Of a stretch of 64,000 nt of DNA, positions 45,440 through 53,432 are shown piece by piece (position 1 is the first letter of the stretch; each line of letters begins with the position of its first letter). The DNA lies in assembly GCF_000214475.1 (NCBI RefSeq), contig NZ_AFII01000002.1, positions 496,001-560,000 of the forward strand. Reading direction: 5' to 3'. This DNA is from Parvimonas sp. oral taxon 110 str. F0139 (GTDB lineage: Bacteria > Bacillota > Clostridia > Tissierellales > Peptoniphilaceae). The notes under the pieces were generated by a model, which did no database searches, was not told the origin of the DNA, and saw nothing but the letters and a program-made list of their open reading frames with translations. Both the position numbers and the translations under genes were made by a program.

Positions 45440-45628
45440 CTATTTCTTTAGTCCTGTATCTTTTAAGATTCTCTGCTCAAGACCTTTTCCTAAATCTTGG
45501 TTAGCATGAACTGGCACTACAATTATTGCACCATCTTTTTCTAAAATATGATGCGAACCCTCTTGCCTTAATTCTTTCCAGCCATTTTTCTTTAGAAGCC
45601 TGAGCATTTCTTTCCCAGTAAGTGGCAT
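45440..45628 (-). CDS. hicA: HicA-family mRNA interferase toxin
   Basis: 62 residues with a dsRNA-binding-like fold: MPLTGKEMLRLLKKNGWKELRQEGSHHILEKDG (by position) containing the catalytic His in GSHHI, then VPVHANQDLGKGLEQRILKDTGL. HicA cleaves mRNA when free of HicB. ATG 45628 is chosen; a GTG two codons upstream sits only four bases from the GGAGG. First gene of a two-gene toxin-antitoxin operon. Confidence 0.92.
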   Translation of the reverse strand: MPLTGKEMLRLLKKNGWKELRQEGSHHILEKDGAIIVVPVHANQDLGKGLEQRILKDTGLKK

Positions 45629-45643
45629 GTGCACTCTACCTCC

Positions 45644-45683
45644 TTACGTAATACATTATAGCACGTATTATTACGTAAGTCAA
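45644..45683 (-). promoter_or_regulatory. hicAB promoter and palindromic operator
   Basis: Minus strand TTGACT (45678-45683), 17-bp spacer, TATAAT (45655-45660). Perfect inverted arms TTACGTAATA (45644-45653) and TATTACGTAA (45669-45678) flank the -10, with a third ACGTA half-site between. Binding would block polymerase, as expected for HicAB autoregulation. Confidence 0.85.
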
Positions 45684-45698
45684 ATTTTCTATATAAAT

Positions 45699-45938
45699 CT
45701 ATTTATATTTAATTTTATGTAAAAGTATAATTAAAACTAAAACAAATGAAATGCTGTTGGCAAAAATAAGTGCAAAGTCTTTTATAATCAAACCATGGAC
45801 CAACCAAAGAAAAATTCCAGTTGTTTGCATAATGCACATAATTAGCGAAAGAGATTGTGTATTTTTATCTTTTATTACCTTTATAACTTGCGGTGCAAAC
45901 GCAAATGTTGTAAGGCAAGCTGCTACTATTCCTATCAT
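45699..45938 (-). CDS. SemiSWEET-type transporter (second copy)
   Basis: 79 residues from ATG 45938 (TAGGAGGTTTT upstream): MIGIVAACLTTFAFAPQVIKVIKDKNTQSLSL (by position) is the SemiSWEET helix 1-2 region with the conserved Pro-Gln, then TTGIFLWLVHGLIIKDFALIFANSISF (by position). It is only distantly similar to the copy at 31654-31911. Sugar specificity unknown. Confidence 0.87.
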   Translation of the reverse strand: MIGIVAACLTTFAFAPQVIKVIKDKNTQSLSLIMCIMQTTGIFLWLVHGLIIKDFALIFANSISFVLVLIILLHKIKYK

Positions 45939-45995
45939 AAAACCTCCTAATATCTTATTCAATGATTTTACCATATTTTGACTATAAAATACAAC

Positions 45996-46024
45996 TTGAC
46001 AAATGAACTTATTTAATATAGTAT
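45996..46024 (+). promoter_or_regulatory. Promoter of the proline iminopeptidase gene
   Basis: TTGACA (45996-46001), 17-bp spacer, TAGTAT (46019-46024). Confidence 0.75.
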
Positions 46025-46057
46025 AGACTAAATAGATATATTATTTTGGAGGTTAAT

Positions 46058-46999
46058 ATGGAATATAAAACACTTTTTCCCGAATTTGAATCATTTGACT
46101 TTGGACATTTAAAGGTTGATGATGTTCACGAAGTTTATTACGAACAATCAGGAAATCCAAATGGAGCGCCTGTAGTATTTGTTCATGGCGGACCCGGTTG
46201 CGGTTGTGGAGATAAATCTAAAAGATTTTTAGATCCATCTTTTTATAGAATAGTAACAATTGACCAAAGAGGTTGCGGTAAAAGTAAACCATTTTTGGAA
46301 TTAAAAGACAATAATACACAAAATCTTGCAAAGGATATGGAAAAGATAAGAGAACATTTAAAGATAGATAAATGGCTAGTTTATGGTGGTTCTTGGGGAA
46401 CTACTCTTTCCTTATACTATGCAGAAAATTATCCACAAAGTGTTGTAGGTTTAATTCTTAGAGGCATTTTCTTGGGAAGAGATGAAGATATTAAGTGGTT
46501 GTATCAAGGTGGAGCAGGAATGTTCTTCCCTGAGACCTTTGAAATCTTTAAATCTCCTTTTAACGAAGAAGAGAGAAAAGATTATGTTCAAAGTTATTAC
46601 AAATACTTAACTTCAGATGACTATGAAACAAAGAAAAAATACGGAAAGTCTTTTAGTGCGTTTGAAAATTCAGTAGTTGCTCTTGAACCGAGAGTTATTT
46701 CAGAAGAAATCACTGATGAAGATATTTCAATGGCGATTATGGAATGCCACTACTTTGTAAATCATTGCTTCTTTGAAGAAAATTACATTTTAAATAATGT
46801 TGAAAAAATAAAAGATATTCCTACAATAATTATTCATGGCAGATATGATGTAGATTGTAGACCTGTTGGGGCTTATATATTAAACGAAAAACTAAATAAT
46901 TCAAAATTAATCTTCCCTATTTCTGGTCATACTTCTTTCGATCCTGCAATGACTCACGAGCTTATTTTAGCACAAGAGGAATTTAAAAAACTTTTTTAG
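46058..46999 (+). CDS. pip: Proline iminopeptidase (prolyl aminopeptidase, S33)
   Basis: About 313 residues. Motifs: VVFVHGGPGCGCGDKSKRFLDP (by position; HGGPG oxyanion), VTIDQRGCGKSKP, nucleophile elbow GGSWGTTLSLYYAE, and the catalytic Asp and His in IIIHGRYDVDCRP and PISGHTSFDP. It removes N-terminal proline from peptides in the cytoplasm. ATG 46058 is preferred over the in-frame 46046 because TTTGGAGGTTAAT precedes it. Confidence 0.95.
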   Translation: MEYKTLFPEFESFDFGHLKVDDVHEVYYEQSGNPNGAPVVFVHGGPGCGCGDKSKRFLDPSFYRIVTIDQRGCGKSKPFLELKDNNTQNLAKDMEKIREHLKIDKWLVYGGSWGTTLSLYYAENYPQSVVGLILRGIFLGRDEDIKWLYQGGAGMFFPETFEIFKSPFNEEERKDYVQSYYKYLTSDDYETKKKYGKSFSAFENSVVALEPRVISEEITDEDISMAIMECHYFVNHCFFEENYILNNVEKIKDIPTIIIHGRYDVDCRPVGAYILNEKLNNSKLIFPISGHTSFDPAMTHELILAQEEFKKLF

Positions 47000-47024
47000 A
47001 TTTTCCTAAATAAAGGAGGTAAGT

Positions 47025-47318
47025 ATGGAAGCAAAGAGTAAAAATTTACCAAAAATAATTTTCACACTATCTTTGATCTCGTTTTTAATTACTGTATTAC
47101 TATATTCTGTAAATTATTTTACAGATTTGGCGAATGATTTTGATTCGATATATTTTTTAGTACTATATGTATTAACTCTTATTTTACTTGTATTTTCAAT
47201 ATATTTTACAAGAAAATTAAGTAAAATTTACTCTATAATAAGTGTAATTCTTTTCTTAATTACATTTAATATTAAACATATAATGACTTTTTTATTGGTC
47301 TTAGGAGGTAAGATATGA
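47025..47318 (+). CDS. Small membrane protein A1 of a duplicated two-gene unit
   Basis: 97 residues, three hydrophobic segments; N-terminus MEAKSKNLPKIIFTLSLISF. Its end overlaps the next start (ATGA-type overlap 47315-47318). The paralogue at 47632-47907 starts MEAKNLPKIIFTLSLISF. AAAGGAGGTAAGT ribosome site. No family recognised; codon use matches neighbours. Confidence 0.65.
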   Translation: MEAKSKNLPKIIFTLSLISFLITVLLYSVNYFTDLANDFDSIYFLVLYVLTLILLVFSIYFTRKLSKIYSIISVILFLITFNIKHIMTFLLVLGGKI

Positions 47319-47590
47319 AAAAAGAAAATCTATCTATGATAATTTATTTATTTGGTACTGTGGTAGAAATAATTTTGTTACTATATGTAAAATCCTTTAA
47401 AACTGGACAAGGAATTCAACTTTCTAATTATCTTAAATATTTTGGACTGATTTTCCCACAAGTAATGGGAGCAATTGGTGCTTTTTATTCAAGACATGCA
47501 AAAATACAAATATTGTGGTTATTCTTAAATATAGGTTTAATGCTTTCTGCTCTTTACTTTTATGCAGCATTCATTGAAGTAGTCGGCTAG
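47315..47590 (+). CDS. Small membrane protein B1 of the duplicated unit
   Basis: 91 residues, three hydrophobic segments, with LLLYVKSFKTGQGIQLSNY between helices 1 and 2 and FPQVMGAIGAFYSRHAK before the last. Its paralogue is 47904-48179. Start overlaps the A1 stop, so A and B are coupled and may act as a complex. Confidence 0.65.
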   Translation: MKKENLSMIIYLFGTVVEIILLLYVKSFKTGQGIQLSNYLKYFGLIFPQVMGAIGAFYSRHAKIQILWLFLNIGLMLSALYFYAAFIEVVG

Positions 47591-47631
47591 GAGAAAAAGA
47601 CTTATTTATTAATATAGATAAGGAGGTCAAT

Positions 47632-47907
47632 ATGGAAGCAAAAAATTTACCAAAAATAATTTTTACACTATCTCTGATTTCATTTTGCATCACAGCTTTC
47701 TGGGGTATTACTGTTCACTTTTCGAACTTAAATGTAAAAATTTTATTGGCTTTACAACCTATAACTTTAATTTTACTTGGATTATCAATGTATTTTACGA
47801 GTAACTCTAATAAAATTTACTCTATAATAAGTTTAATTCTTTTCTTGATTACATTTAATCTTGAACATATAATGTATTTTATATTGGTTTATGGAGTTTT
47901 AATATGA
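47632..47907 (+). CDS. Small membrane protein A2 of the duplicated unit
   Basis: 91 residues, clearly paralogous to A1 (shared KNLPKIIFTLSLISF and KIYSIISLILFLITFN). Central loops differ. AAGGAGGTCAAT ribosome site. Part of the run 47025-48559 on one strand after pip. Confidence 0.65.
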   Translation: MEAKNLPKIIFTLSLISFCITAFWGITVHFSNLNVKILLALQPITLILLGLSMYFTSNSNKIYSIISLILFLITFNLEHIMYFILVYGVLI

Positions 47908-48179
47908 AAAAAGAAAATTTATCAACAATACTTTTTTTAATTGGCGCCGTAGTAGAATCAGTTCTATTACTATATGTAAAATCCTTCAAAACAGGACAAG
48001 GAATTCACCTACCAAATTATATTGGATACTTAGGATTCTTTTTCCCACAGATAGTTGGAGCAATAGGCGCTTATTTTTCAAGATATGCAAAAACTACAGG
48101 TTTATGGATATTTTTAAACTTGGGGTTAATATGCTCAACTGCATACTTTTACCTATCATATCTTGAAGTAATTGATTAG
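47904..48179 (+). CDS. Small membrane protein B2 of the duplicated unit
   Basis: 91 residues, paralogous to B1 (shared MKKENLS, LLLYVKSFKTGQGI, GAIGA, SRYAK). Overlaps A2 by four bases exactly as B1 overlaps A1, showing the whole two-gene unit was duplicated. No known function. Confidence 0.65.
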   Translation: MKKENLSTILFLIGAVVESVLLLYVKSFKTGQGIHLPNYIGYLGFFFPQIVGAIGAYFSRYAKTTGLWIFLNLGLICSTAYFYLSYLEVID

Positions 48180-48187
48180 GAGAAAAT

Positions 48188-48559
48188 ATGTTAAAAAATG
48201 ATTATATAATGAGAAAAATTGAAGAATGGATAAGTATGATTTTAGAATTTGTCTTTAAAATCGACAAAAGTTCTTCGCCTGAAAAACTATTAAAATTAGA
48301 AGAAAGCAAGGAAATTTTAAAAAATTTAAAATCAAAAATCGACAATGGAAATATAAATGAAGCTGAAGATTCTTTATTTAAAATGTTGAAATATAAAACT
48401 CAAGATAGTTTGTTAATAGGTCTCCTTTTTTACTCATATCTCAACGAAAAAGATTCTAAGTTTTTAAATGAACATGATTTTGAAAGAGATGAAATAAAAA
48501 CAGGAATAAAAGACTTATTAAAAGAATTTAATATGAATAATTTATCAGACCTGATTTAG
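48188..48559 (+). CDS. DUF6483-family helical protein
   Basis: 123 residues, all helical, starting MLKNDYIMRKIEEWISMILEFVFKID (by position), which is the conserved head of DUF6483 proteins. No catalytic residues evident. Nine bases after B2, with GGAGAAAAT. Confidence 0.75.
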   Translation: MLKNDYIMRKIEEWISMILEFVFKIDKSSSPEKLLKLEESKEILKNLKSKIDNGNINEAEDSLFKMLKYKTQDSLLIGLLFYSYLNEKDSKFLNEHDFERDEIKTGIKDLLKEFNMNNLSDLI

Positions 48560-48586
48560 AAATATTTTGACAACATGGAGGTATTA

Positions 48587-49072
48587 ATGTTTAATCCAAT
48601 TAAATACGAAGGTAGCTTGGGAGAACAATACTCCTATTTAATAAAAGATTTATATGAATTATGTAATAGCGAAGAAAATACAATATCTAATTTATCAAAT
48701 GCTTCTGCCCTATTAAATTTCTTTTTAGAAAAAATTAATTGGGTCGGATTTTATCTTTTAGATGAAAAGACAAACACTCTAGTTCTTGGACCTTTTCAGG
48801 GGCTTCCTGCCTGTGTTAGAATACAAAACGGAGAAGGTGTTTGTGGAACAAGTGCAAGTCTTAAAAAGACTTTGAATGTTGAAAATGTTCATAATTTTGA
48901 AGGACACATTGCCTGCGATGGAAAAAGTAATTCAGAGATTGTTATTCCAATCTTTAAAAAAGATAAAATATTCGGAGTATTAGATATAGATTCCCCTATT
49001 TTTAATAGATTTTCAAAGGAAGAACAAACTTATCTAGAGGCATTTGTCAAACAGCTAGAAACTCACATATAG
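48587..49072 (+). CDS. msrC: Free methionine-(R)-sulfoxide reductase (GAF domain)
   Basis: About 161 residues, one GAF domain. Motifs: NWVGFYLLDEKTNTLVLGPFQGLPACVRI (by position), GEGVCGTSASLKKTLNVENVHNFEGHIACDGKSNSEIVIPI (by position). The Cys in LPACVRI, GVCGTS and HIACD are the three redox cysteines of fRMsr, which repairs free Met-R-sulfoxide. ATG 48587 is chosen because ATGGAGGTATTA precedes it. It is an oxidative-damage repair enzyme in an anaerobe. Confidence 0.92.
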   Translation: MFNPIKYEGSLGEQYSYLIKDLYELCNSEENTISNLSNASALLNFFLEKINWVGFYLLDEKTNTLVLGPFQGLPACVRIQNGEGVCGTSASLKKTLNVENVHNFEGHIACDGKSNSEIVIPIFKKDKIFGVLDIDSPIFNRFSKEEQTYLEAFVKQLETHI

Positions 49073-49081
49073 GAGGTAAAT

Positions 49082-49683
49082 ATGAAAAAACTTTTTAAAT
49101 TTTTCTATTCTTATGCTTGTGTTTAGTCGTCTTAATTCAATCTTTAATCTATCATTCTAAAAAGAATGAAATAGATACTTATGAAAATTATGTCTTAGTG
49201 CTTGGAGCTGAGGCAAATAATGGAAAACTTTCAAAAACATTGATTAATAGACTAGATACTACTGTAGAATATTTAAATAAACATAAGACTGCAAAAGCTG
49301 TTTTATGTGGAGGAAAAGAAAAAAATAATGAACTTTCTGAAGCAGAATTTATGCAAAAATATTTAGTAGAAAAAGGAATTAATAAAGAAAGACTTATCGT
49401 TGAAACAAAAAGCAAGAATACTTTTGAGAATGTAAAATTTGCTTTAGAAAAGCTAGATAAAAAGCCATCAGAAATAATGGTAATCTCATCAGACTATCAT
49501 CTATTTAGGGCAAAACTTATTCTTTATAGATTTGGAATTTTAGCAAGGACTGTTCCAGCAAAGACTCCATTTGGGGCAGTTATAGCTTCAAATGTTAGAG
49601 AAACTTTAGCAGTTGTAAAGACTTTTCTATTTGATAAACCTACAGCAGAAGATATAAAAAATTTACATCAAAAGAATAATTAA
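49082..49683 (+). CDS. YdcF/ElyC-like DUF218 envelope protein, signal anchor frameshifted
   Basis: The main frame (from about 49117) has the DUF218 fold: NYVLVLGAEANNGKLSKTLINRL (by position), TAKAVLCGGKEKNNELSEAEFMQKYLVEKGI (by position), ETKSKNTFENVKFAL and MVISSDYHLFRAKLI. ATG 49082 behind AGGAGGTAAAT reads MKKLFKF; adding one T to the run 49100-49104 joins FLFLCLCLVVLIQSL, a proper membrane anchor, to the main frame. DUF218 proteins (SanA, YdcF, ElyC) act at the envelope. Nine bases after msrC. Confidence 0.8.
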
Positions 49684-49758
49684 ATTTACGATTTAACCTA
49701 TATAGTATAATAACACTCTAAAAATGACTTCTTAACACAAAAATTTTCAAAAAAAGTG

Positions 49759-49787
49759 TTGACAAAGTATAATAAAAGTTATATAAT
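49759..49787 (+). promoter_or_regulatory. tRNA-Pro promoter
   Basis: TTGACA (49759-49764), 17-bp spacer, TATAAT (49782-49787). Confidence 0.92.
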
Positions 49788-49803
49788 ATTTAGGTAATCG
49801 TAT

Positions 49804-49880
49804 CGGGGTGTAGCGCAGTTTGGTAGCGCACGTGGTTTGGGACCATGGGGCCGGGAGTTCGAATCTTCTCACCCCGACCA
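49804..49880 (+). tRNA. tRNA-Pro (anticodon TGG)
   Basis: Acceptor CGGGGTG/CACCCCG, D arm AGCGCAGTTTGGTAGCGC, anticodon loop TTTGGGA, T arm GGAGTTCGAATCTTC and encoded CCA. Confidence 0.97.
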
Positions 49881-49915
49881 ATTCCTATGAGTTTTACTCA
49901 TAGGAATTTTTTTTA
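49881..49915 (+). terminator. tRNA-Pro terminator
   Basis: ATTCCTATGAG-TTTTA-CTCATAGGAAT then seven or more Ts. Confidence 0.95.
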
Positions 49916-50051
49916 TGTAAAAAATTTTAAAAATTTTTCTTTTGTTTCAAATGCAACAGATTTTCAATACAAATTATGCTATAATGTTATTAACATAAAA
50001 AATAAATCATATATAAAATTATTAAATTGATTAGAGAAAAGGAGAAATACT

Positions 50052-50270
50052 ATGAAATTAGAAAAAAGTACAAAAATTGGTGAATTAGTTGAAAAATATC
50101 CAGAAGTTAAAAACTTCTTAAAGACTTTAAGCCCAGAATATTCAAATCTTGATAATCCAGAATTATTTGCAATGATGAAAGATATTGCAACTCTTGAAAT
50201 GATTGCTATTAAAGGTGGATTTGAATTTGACGAATTAAAAGAAAAGTTAGAAAACTTTATTAATGCTTAA
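50052..50270 (+). CDS. DUF1858-domain protein
   Basis: 72 residues: KSTKIGELVEKYPEVKNFLKTLSPEYSNLDNP (by position), then LATLEMIAIKGG-like IATLEMIAIKGGFEFDELKEKL. This helical domain is found alone or fused to hybrid-cluster and metal-trafficking proteins in anaerobes; no catalytic function is known. GAGAAAAGGAGAAAT ribosome site. Monocistronic. Confidence 0.85.
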   Translation: MKLEKSTKIGELVEKYPEVKNFLKTLSPEYSNLDNPELFAMMKDIATLEMIAIKGGFEFDELKEKLENFINA

Positions 50271-50289
50271 ACGCATCCATACTAAGACA

Positions 50290-50316
50290 AAAAAGCAGGG
50301 ATTTCCCTGCTTTTTT
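50290..50316 (+). terminator. DUF1858 gene terminator
   Basis: AAAAGCAGGGA-TT-TCCCTGCTTTTTT. Confidence 0.92.
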
Positions 50317-50339
50317 ACTTTGGTAAAACAATATGTGCC

Positions 50340-50560
50340 TTTGATGTATCTGCGATACATTTACTTTTGCTAAAGCAAAAGTATGAGATTTCCAGAGTAA
50401 TTGTATCTAAAGATACAATTACCCCGTCAGACCTACTTTTGTTTACAAGTAAACAAAGTTAGGGCTAGATTCACTTCGTTTCACTCCGGTCGAGATGACA
50501 TATAATAGGAAATACCTTCGTTTGGTGGCTATACGTTAATGGTAAATAAATTTCAAAAGT
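50340..50560. repeat. Dispersed multi-hairpin repeat, copy R6 (minus orientation)
   Basis: The most regular copy. Blocks in plus-strand order: ATGTATCTGCGATACAT, ACTTTTGCTAAAGCAAAAGT, ATTGTATCTAAAGATACAAT, CGTCAGACCTACTTTTG, TTTACAAGTAAA, AGTTAGGGCTAGATTC, GGTCGAGATGACAT and the outer end GGCTATACGTTAATGGTAAATAAA. It lies between the convergent DUF1858 and trmH-like genes. Confidence 0.9.
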
Positions 50561-50611
50561 TATTAATTCTTTTATTATGAGATTTCCACATTCGTTTTTA
50601 TCCAAGTGTTT

Positions 50612-50641
50612 CAAAAAAGCAGGGTTTCCCCTGCTTTTTAC
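50612..50641 (-). terminator. Terminator of the helicase-TrmH unit
   Basis: AAAAGCAGGG-TTTC-CCCTGCTTTT, nearly the same stem as the DUF1858 terminator at 50290, in front of the convergent gene's stop at 50654. Confidence 0.88.
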
Positions 50642-50653
50642 TTATATTTTTTA

Positions 50654-51355
50654 TTATTTTTCCGTAAATTTATACATTGCTATTGAACTTGCAATTGGTA
50701 AATTAAAGCTGTCTATGTCTTCACTTTGTTCTATGAATACAGGAGTTGTTCCACTTAAGTCAAAGTTTTCAAGTCCATGTGATTCATTTCCGAACATCAA
50801 TGTAAAAGGCTTTTTAATCTCTACATTTTTTAGAGACACTGAATCCTTATTTAAAATGAAAGAGTAAATATTATTTTCTTCAAAAGTTTTTTTGTAGTCT
50901 TCAAAATTTTTAAAAATTTCTACATTCATCTTAAAGATTGCTCCCATTGAAGCTCTAACAGTTTTAGGATCAAAAACGTCACAACTGTCAATTATCGCGA
51001 TATTTTTAAAACCGAAACCCAATGCAGTTCGTAAAATTGTCCCTAAATTTCCTTTATCTCTCGGCTCACATAATAGTATGTGATTGTCTTTTTTTATCTT
51101 TGCAAAGTTTTTTTCAAAAACTCCAATAACAAATGTATTTTCTTTGCTTTGAAGTTTATTTACAATTTTATCATTATAAATTAAATTAATTCCTTTTTCA
51201 TCACAAATTTTTTCAAGACCTGCTTTATCATCATATTTTGAATGTACCAAAACTGATATAGTCTTGTAATTTTTTGACTGTAAAAGCTCAATCGTTGGGA
51301 AAGCTCCCATTGTGTATGAAAAATTCAAATCTTTTTTATATTTACAAAATTCCAT
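50654..51355 (-). CDS. TrmH/SpoU-family RNA 2'-O-methyltransferase
   Basis: 233 residues. The C-terminal knotted SPOUT domain shows motif 1 LCEPRDKGNLGTILRTALGFG (N-G-x-x-R region), motif 2 FTLMFGNESHGL and motif 3 PIASSIAMYKF. The N-terminal part is a substrate-binding domain. It 2'-O-methylates a ribose in rRNA or tRNA; the exact target is unclear. Sixteen bases downstream of the helicase gene, so co-transcribed. Confidence 0.87.
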   Translation of the reverse strand: MEFCKYKKDLNFSYTMGAFPTIELLQSKNYKTISVLVHSKYDDKAGLEKICDEKGINLIYNDKIVNKLQSKENTFVIGVFEKNFAKIKKDNHILLCEPRDKGNLGTILRTALGFGFKNIAIIDSCDVFDPKTVRASMGAIFKMNVEIFKNFEDYKKTFEENNIYSFILNKDSVSLKNVEIKKPFTLMFGNESHGLENFDLSGTTPVFIEQSEDIDSFNLPIASSIAMYKFTEK

Positions 51356-51370
51356 AAAATTTACCTTAAA

Positions 51371-53113
51371 TTATCTTCTCTTTTGTCTATCACGTTTGGA
51401 CTTTTCGCCTTTTTTATCTTTTTTATCCTTTTTATTTTTCTTATCTTTAGATTTTACAGAAAATTTTGAAGAGTCTTCCTTTTTGTTCGCAAGTTCAACT
51501 AAAACCTTAAAGCCCTTAATATGTGCATTGTTTAGGTTATTTACTGCATCTTTAAGTGCATTTTTATGAATATTTACAAAGCTGAACTTTTCAAAAATTT
51601 CGATATCTCCAATATCTCTTGCGCTAATATTCGCATCATTACAAAGTGCAGAAACTATATGTCTTTGAGAAACTCCCTTTCTTGAACCAATGTTGATATA
51701 AATCCTTCCGGAATTCTTTTCAGTAACATTTGACTTTCCACCCTTGTTTGAAATAGAAGTTTTGTCATTTCCCTTTTTCTTATTCTTCTTAATATCCACG
51801 TCTATAAGCTCTTCGTGATTGTTAAGCTTATTATTTTCATTATAATGTTTTAAAAGACAAGCAGCTATATCAATCGGAGAATAGTCTTCACTCATTAGAA
51901 TATTTATAAGATTTAACTCTTTTGTATGTTCATTTTTATTAATTTCTTCCTTGATGTCTTCCATAAATCTTTCTTCATGTCTTTTAATCAAGTCTTTAAG
52001 AGTTGGCATATCTCTTTTTTCTATTTTAGTTTTTGTGTATTTTTGAATTTGGGACAAAGTATTCATTTCCCTTGGAGAAACAAAACTTATTGCAGTTCCC
52101 TCTCTACCTGCTCTTGCAGTTCTACCTATTCTGTGAACATAGTATTCCACATCTTGAGGCATATCGTAGTTTATAACTAAATCTACATCGTCAACATCTA
52201 TTCCACGAGCAGCAACATCTGTCGCAACCAAGATATCTATTGTAGAATTTCTAAATTTATTCATTACCCCATCTCTTTGGATTTGTTTTAAATCTCCATG
52301 AAGTCCATCCGCAAAATATCCACGAGATTGAAGTCCTGCAGTTAAGTCATCAACCATTTTTTTAGTATTACAAAAAACTACTGTAAGTTTTGGATTTTGA
52401 ACATCTAAGATACGGGATAGAATTTCAAGTTTCATATTATGCTTAAGTGCAAAATAGTATTGAGTTACCTTTGGAACTGTCAATTCCTTTGGTACGACTT
52501 TTATAAGTCTTGGTTCGCTTTGGTATCTTGCAGCAAAATCCATCATTTCATGATCCATTGTAGCAGAGAAGAAAGTTGTTTGTCTTTCATAAGGTAAAAA
52601 GCCTATAATTTTTTCAATATCTTCTCTAAAGCCCATATCAAACATTTCATCAGCTTCGTCCAATACAAAAGTTTTAATATTTTCAGTTTTTAAAGTTTTT
52701 CTCTTAATATGGTCTATAACACGTCCTGGAGTTCCAACAATAACTTGAACTCCCATTTTTAGAGAACGGATTTGTCTTTCTATAGGTTGACCTCCATAGA
52801 TTGGAACAACTGTTACTCCCTTATACTTTGCAAGTTTTGAAATTTCTTCTGCAACTTGAATTGACAATTCTCTTGTTGGACAAAGTACCATTGCCTGAGT
52901 TGTCTTACTGTTTTTATTTACCTTTTCTACTATAGGAATACCGAAAGATGCTGTCTTTCCTGTTCCCGTTTGTGCTTGACCGATTATATCCTCGTTGTTT
53001 AACATAGTCGGAATTGCTTGTTTTTGAATTGGAGAAGGTTCTTCAAAGCCCATTTCAACAACGGCTTTTAAAACTTCCTTCGACAAATTAAAATCATTAA
53101 AATTTTCTATCAT
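51371..53113 (-). CDS. DEAD-box RNA helicase with DbpA-type RNA-binding domain
   Basis: 580 residues. Helicase core: Q motif SPIQKQAIP, Walker A AQTGTGKTASFGIP, PTRELSIQ, TPGRVIDH, VLDEADEMFD, SAT, VATDVAARGIDV and YVHRIGRTARAGR. Residues about 455-540 (RIYINIGSRKGVSQRHIVSAL ... FVNIHKNALKDAVNNLN, by position) form a DbpA RNA-recognition domain, as in CsdA/DeaD. The tail is a lysine-rich extension (KDKKNKKDKKDKKGEKSKR). It remodels RNA, probably in ribosome assembly or cold adaptation. Confidence 0.94.
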   Translation of the reverse strand: MIENFNDFNLSKEVLKAVVEMGFEEPSPIQKQAIPTMLNNEDIIGQAQTGTGKTASFGIPIVEKVNKNSKTTQAMVLCPTRELSIQVAEEISKLAKYKGVTVVPIYGGQPIERQIRSLKMGVQVIVGTPGRVIDHIKRKTLKTENIKTFVLDEADEMFDMGFREDIEKIIGFLPYERQTTFFSATMDHEMMDFAARYQSEPRLIKVVPKELTVPKVTQYYFALKHNMKLEILSRILDVQNPKLTVVFCNTKKMVDDLTAGLQSRGYFADGLHGDLKQIQRDGVMNKFRNSTIDILVATDVAARGIDVDDVDLVINYDMPQDVEYYVHRIGRTARAGREGTAISFVSPREMNTLSQIQKYTKTKIEKRDMPTLKDLIKRHEERFMEDIKEEINKNEHTKELNLINILMSEDYSPIDIAACLLKHYNENNKLNNHEELIDVDIKKNKKKGNDKTSISNKGGKSNVTEKNSGRIYINIGSRKGVSQRHIVSALCNDANISARDIGDIEIFEKFSFVNIHKNALKDAVNNLNNAHIKGFKVLVELANKKEDSSKFSVKSKDKKNKKDKKDKKGEKSKRDRQKRR

Positions 53114-53294
53114 ATTTTTCCCTTTCTTTTATCGTGAACCTTAACGTTAGTTCCGAAAGAAAAAGACAAAAACAAACTATACATTAAACATCACGACATA
53201 TTATGAGTTATATTTTAATTCTTTTTATAACTCAACAATATATTATATCATAAATACAGTCCAACTTTCAACTTAAATCCACAATTTACTACAG

Positions 53295-53344
53295 TTATCC
53301 ACAAAAATGTGGATAATTAGAGAAATCTACTACAGTTATCCACA
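53295..53344. other. Cluster of three perfect DnaA boxes
   Basis: TTATCCACA at 53295-53303 and 53336-53344 (plus) and TGTGGATAA at 53308-53316 (minus). The first two face each other across four A bases; boxes 1 and 3 sit in a repeated CTACAGTTATCCACAAAAA context 41 bp apart. They lie between the helicase 5' end and the htrA terminator, in an AT-rich stretch. Nothing else was recognised in 53114-53290. Confidence 0.75.
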
Positions 53345-53380
53345 AAAAAAGCTATGAATATAATTCATAGCTTTTTTTGC
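53345..53380 (-). terminator. htrA terminator
   Basis: AAAAAGCTATGAAT ... ATTCATAGCTTTTTTT stem downstream of the htrA stop; a bidirectional shape. Confidence 0.88.
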
Positions 53381-53432
53381 ATTTATTTATTTTTACGGAG
53401 GATTTATAAAAAAATCTCTACTAATATGCTAA

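Noticed and set aside
53295..53344. Replication origin (oriC)
   Set aside because: Three DnaA boxes alone are not enough: there is no dnaA, dnaN, parA/parB or ribosomal-protein gene rpmH near. Kept only as a DnaA-box cluster.
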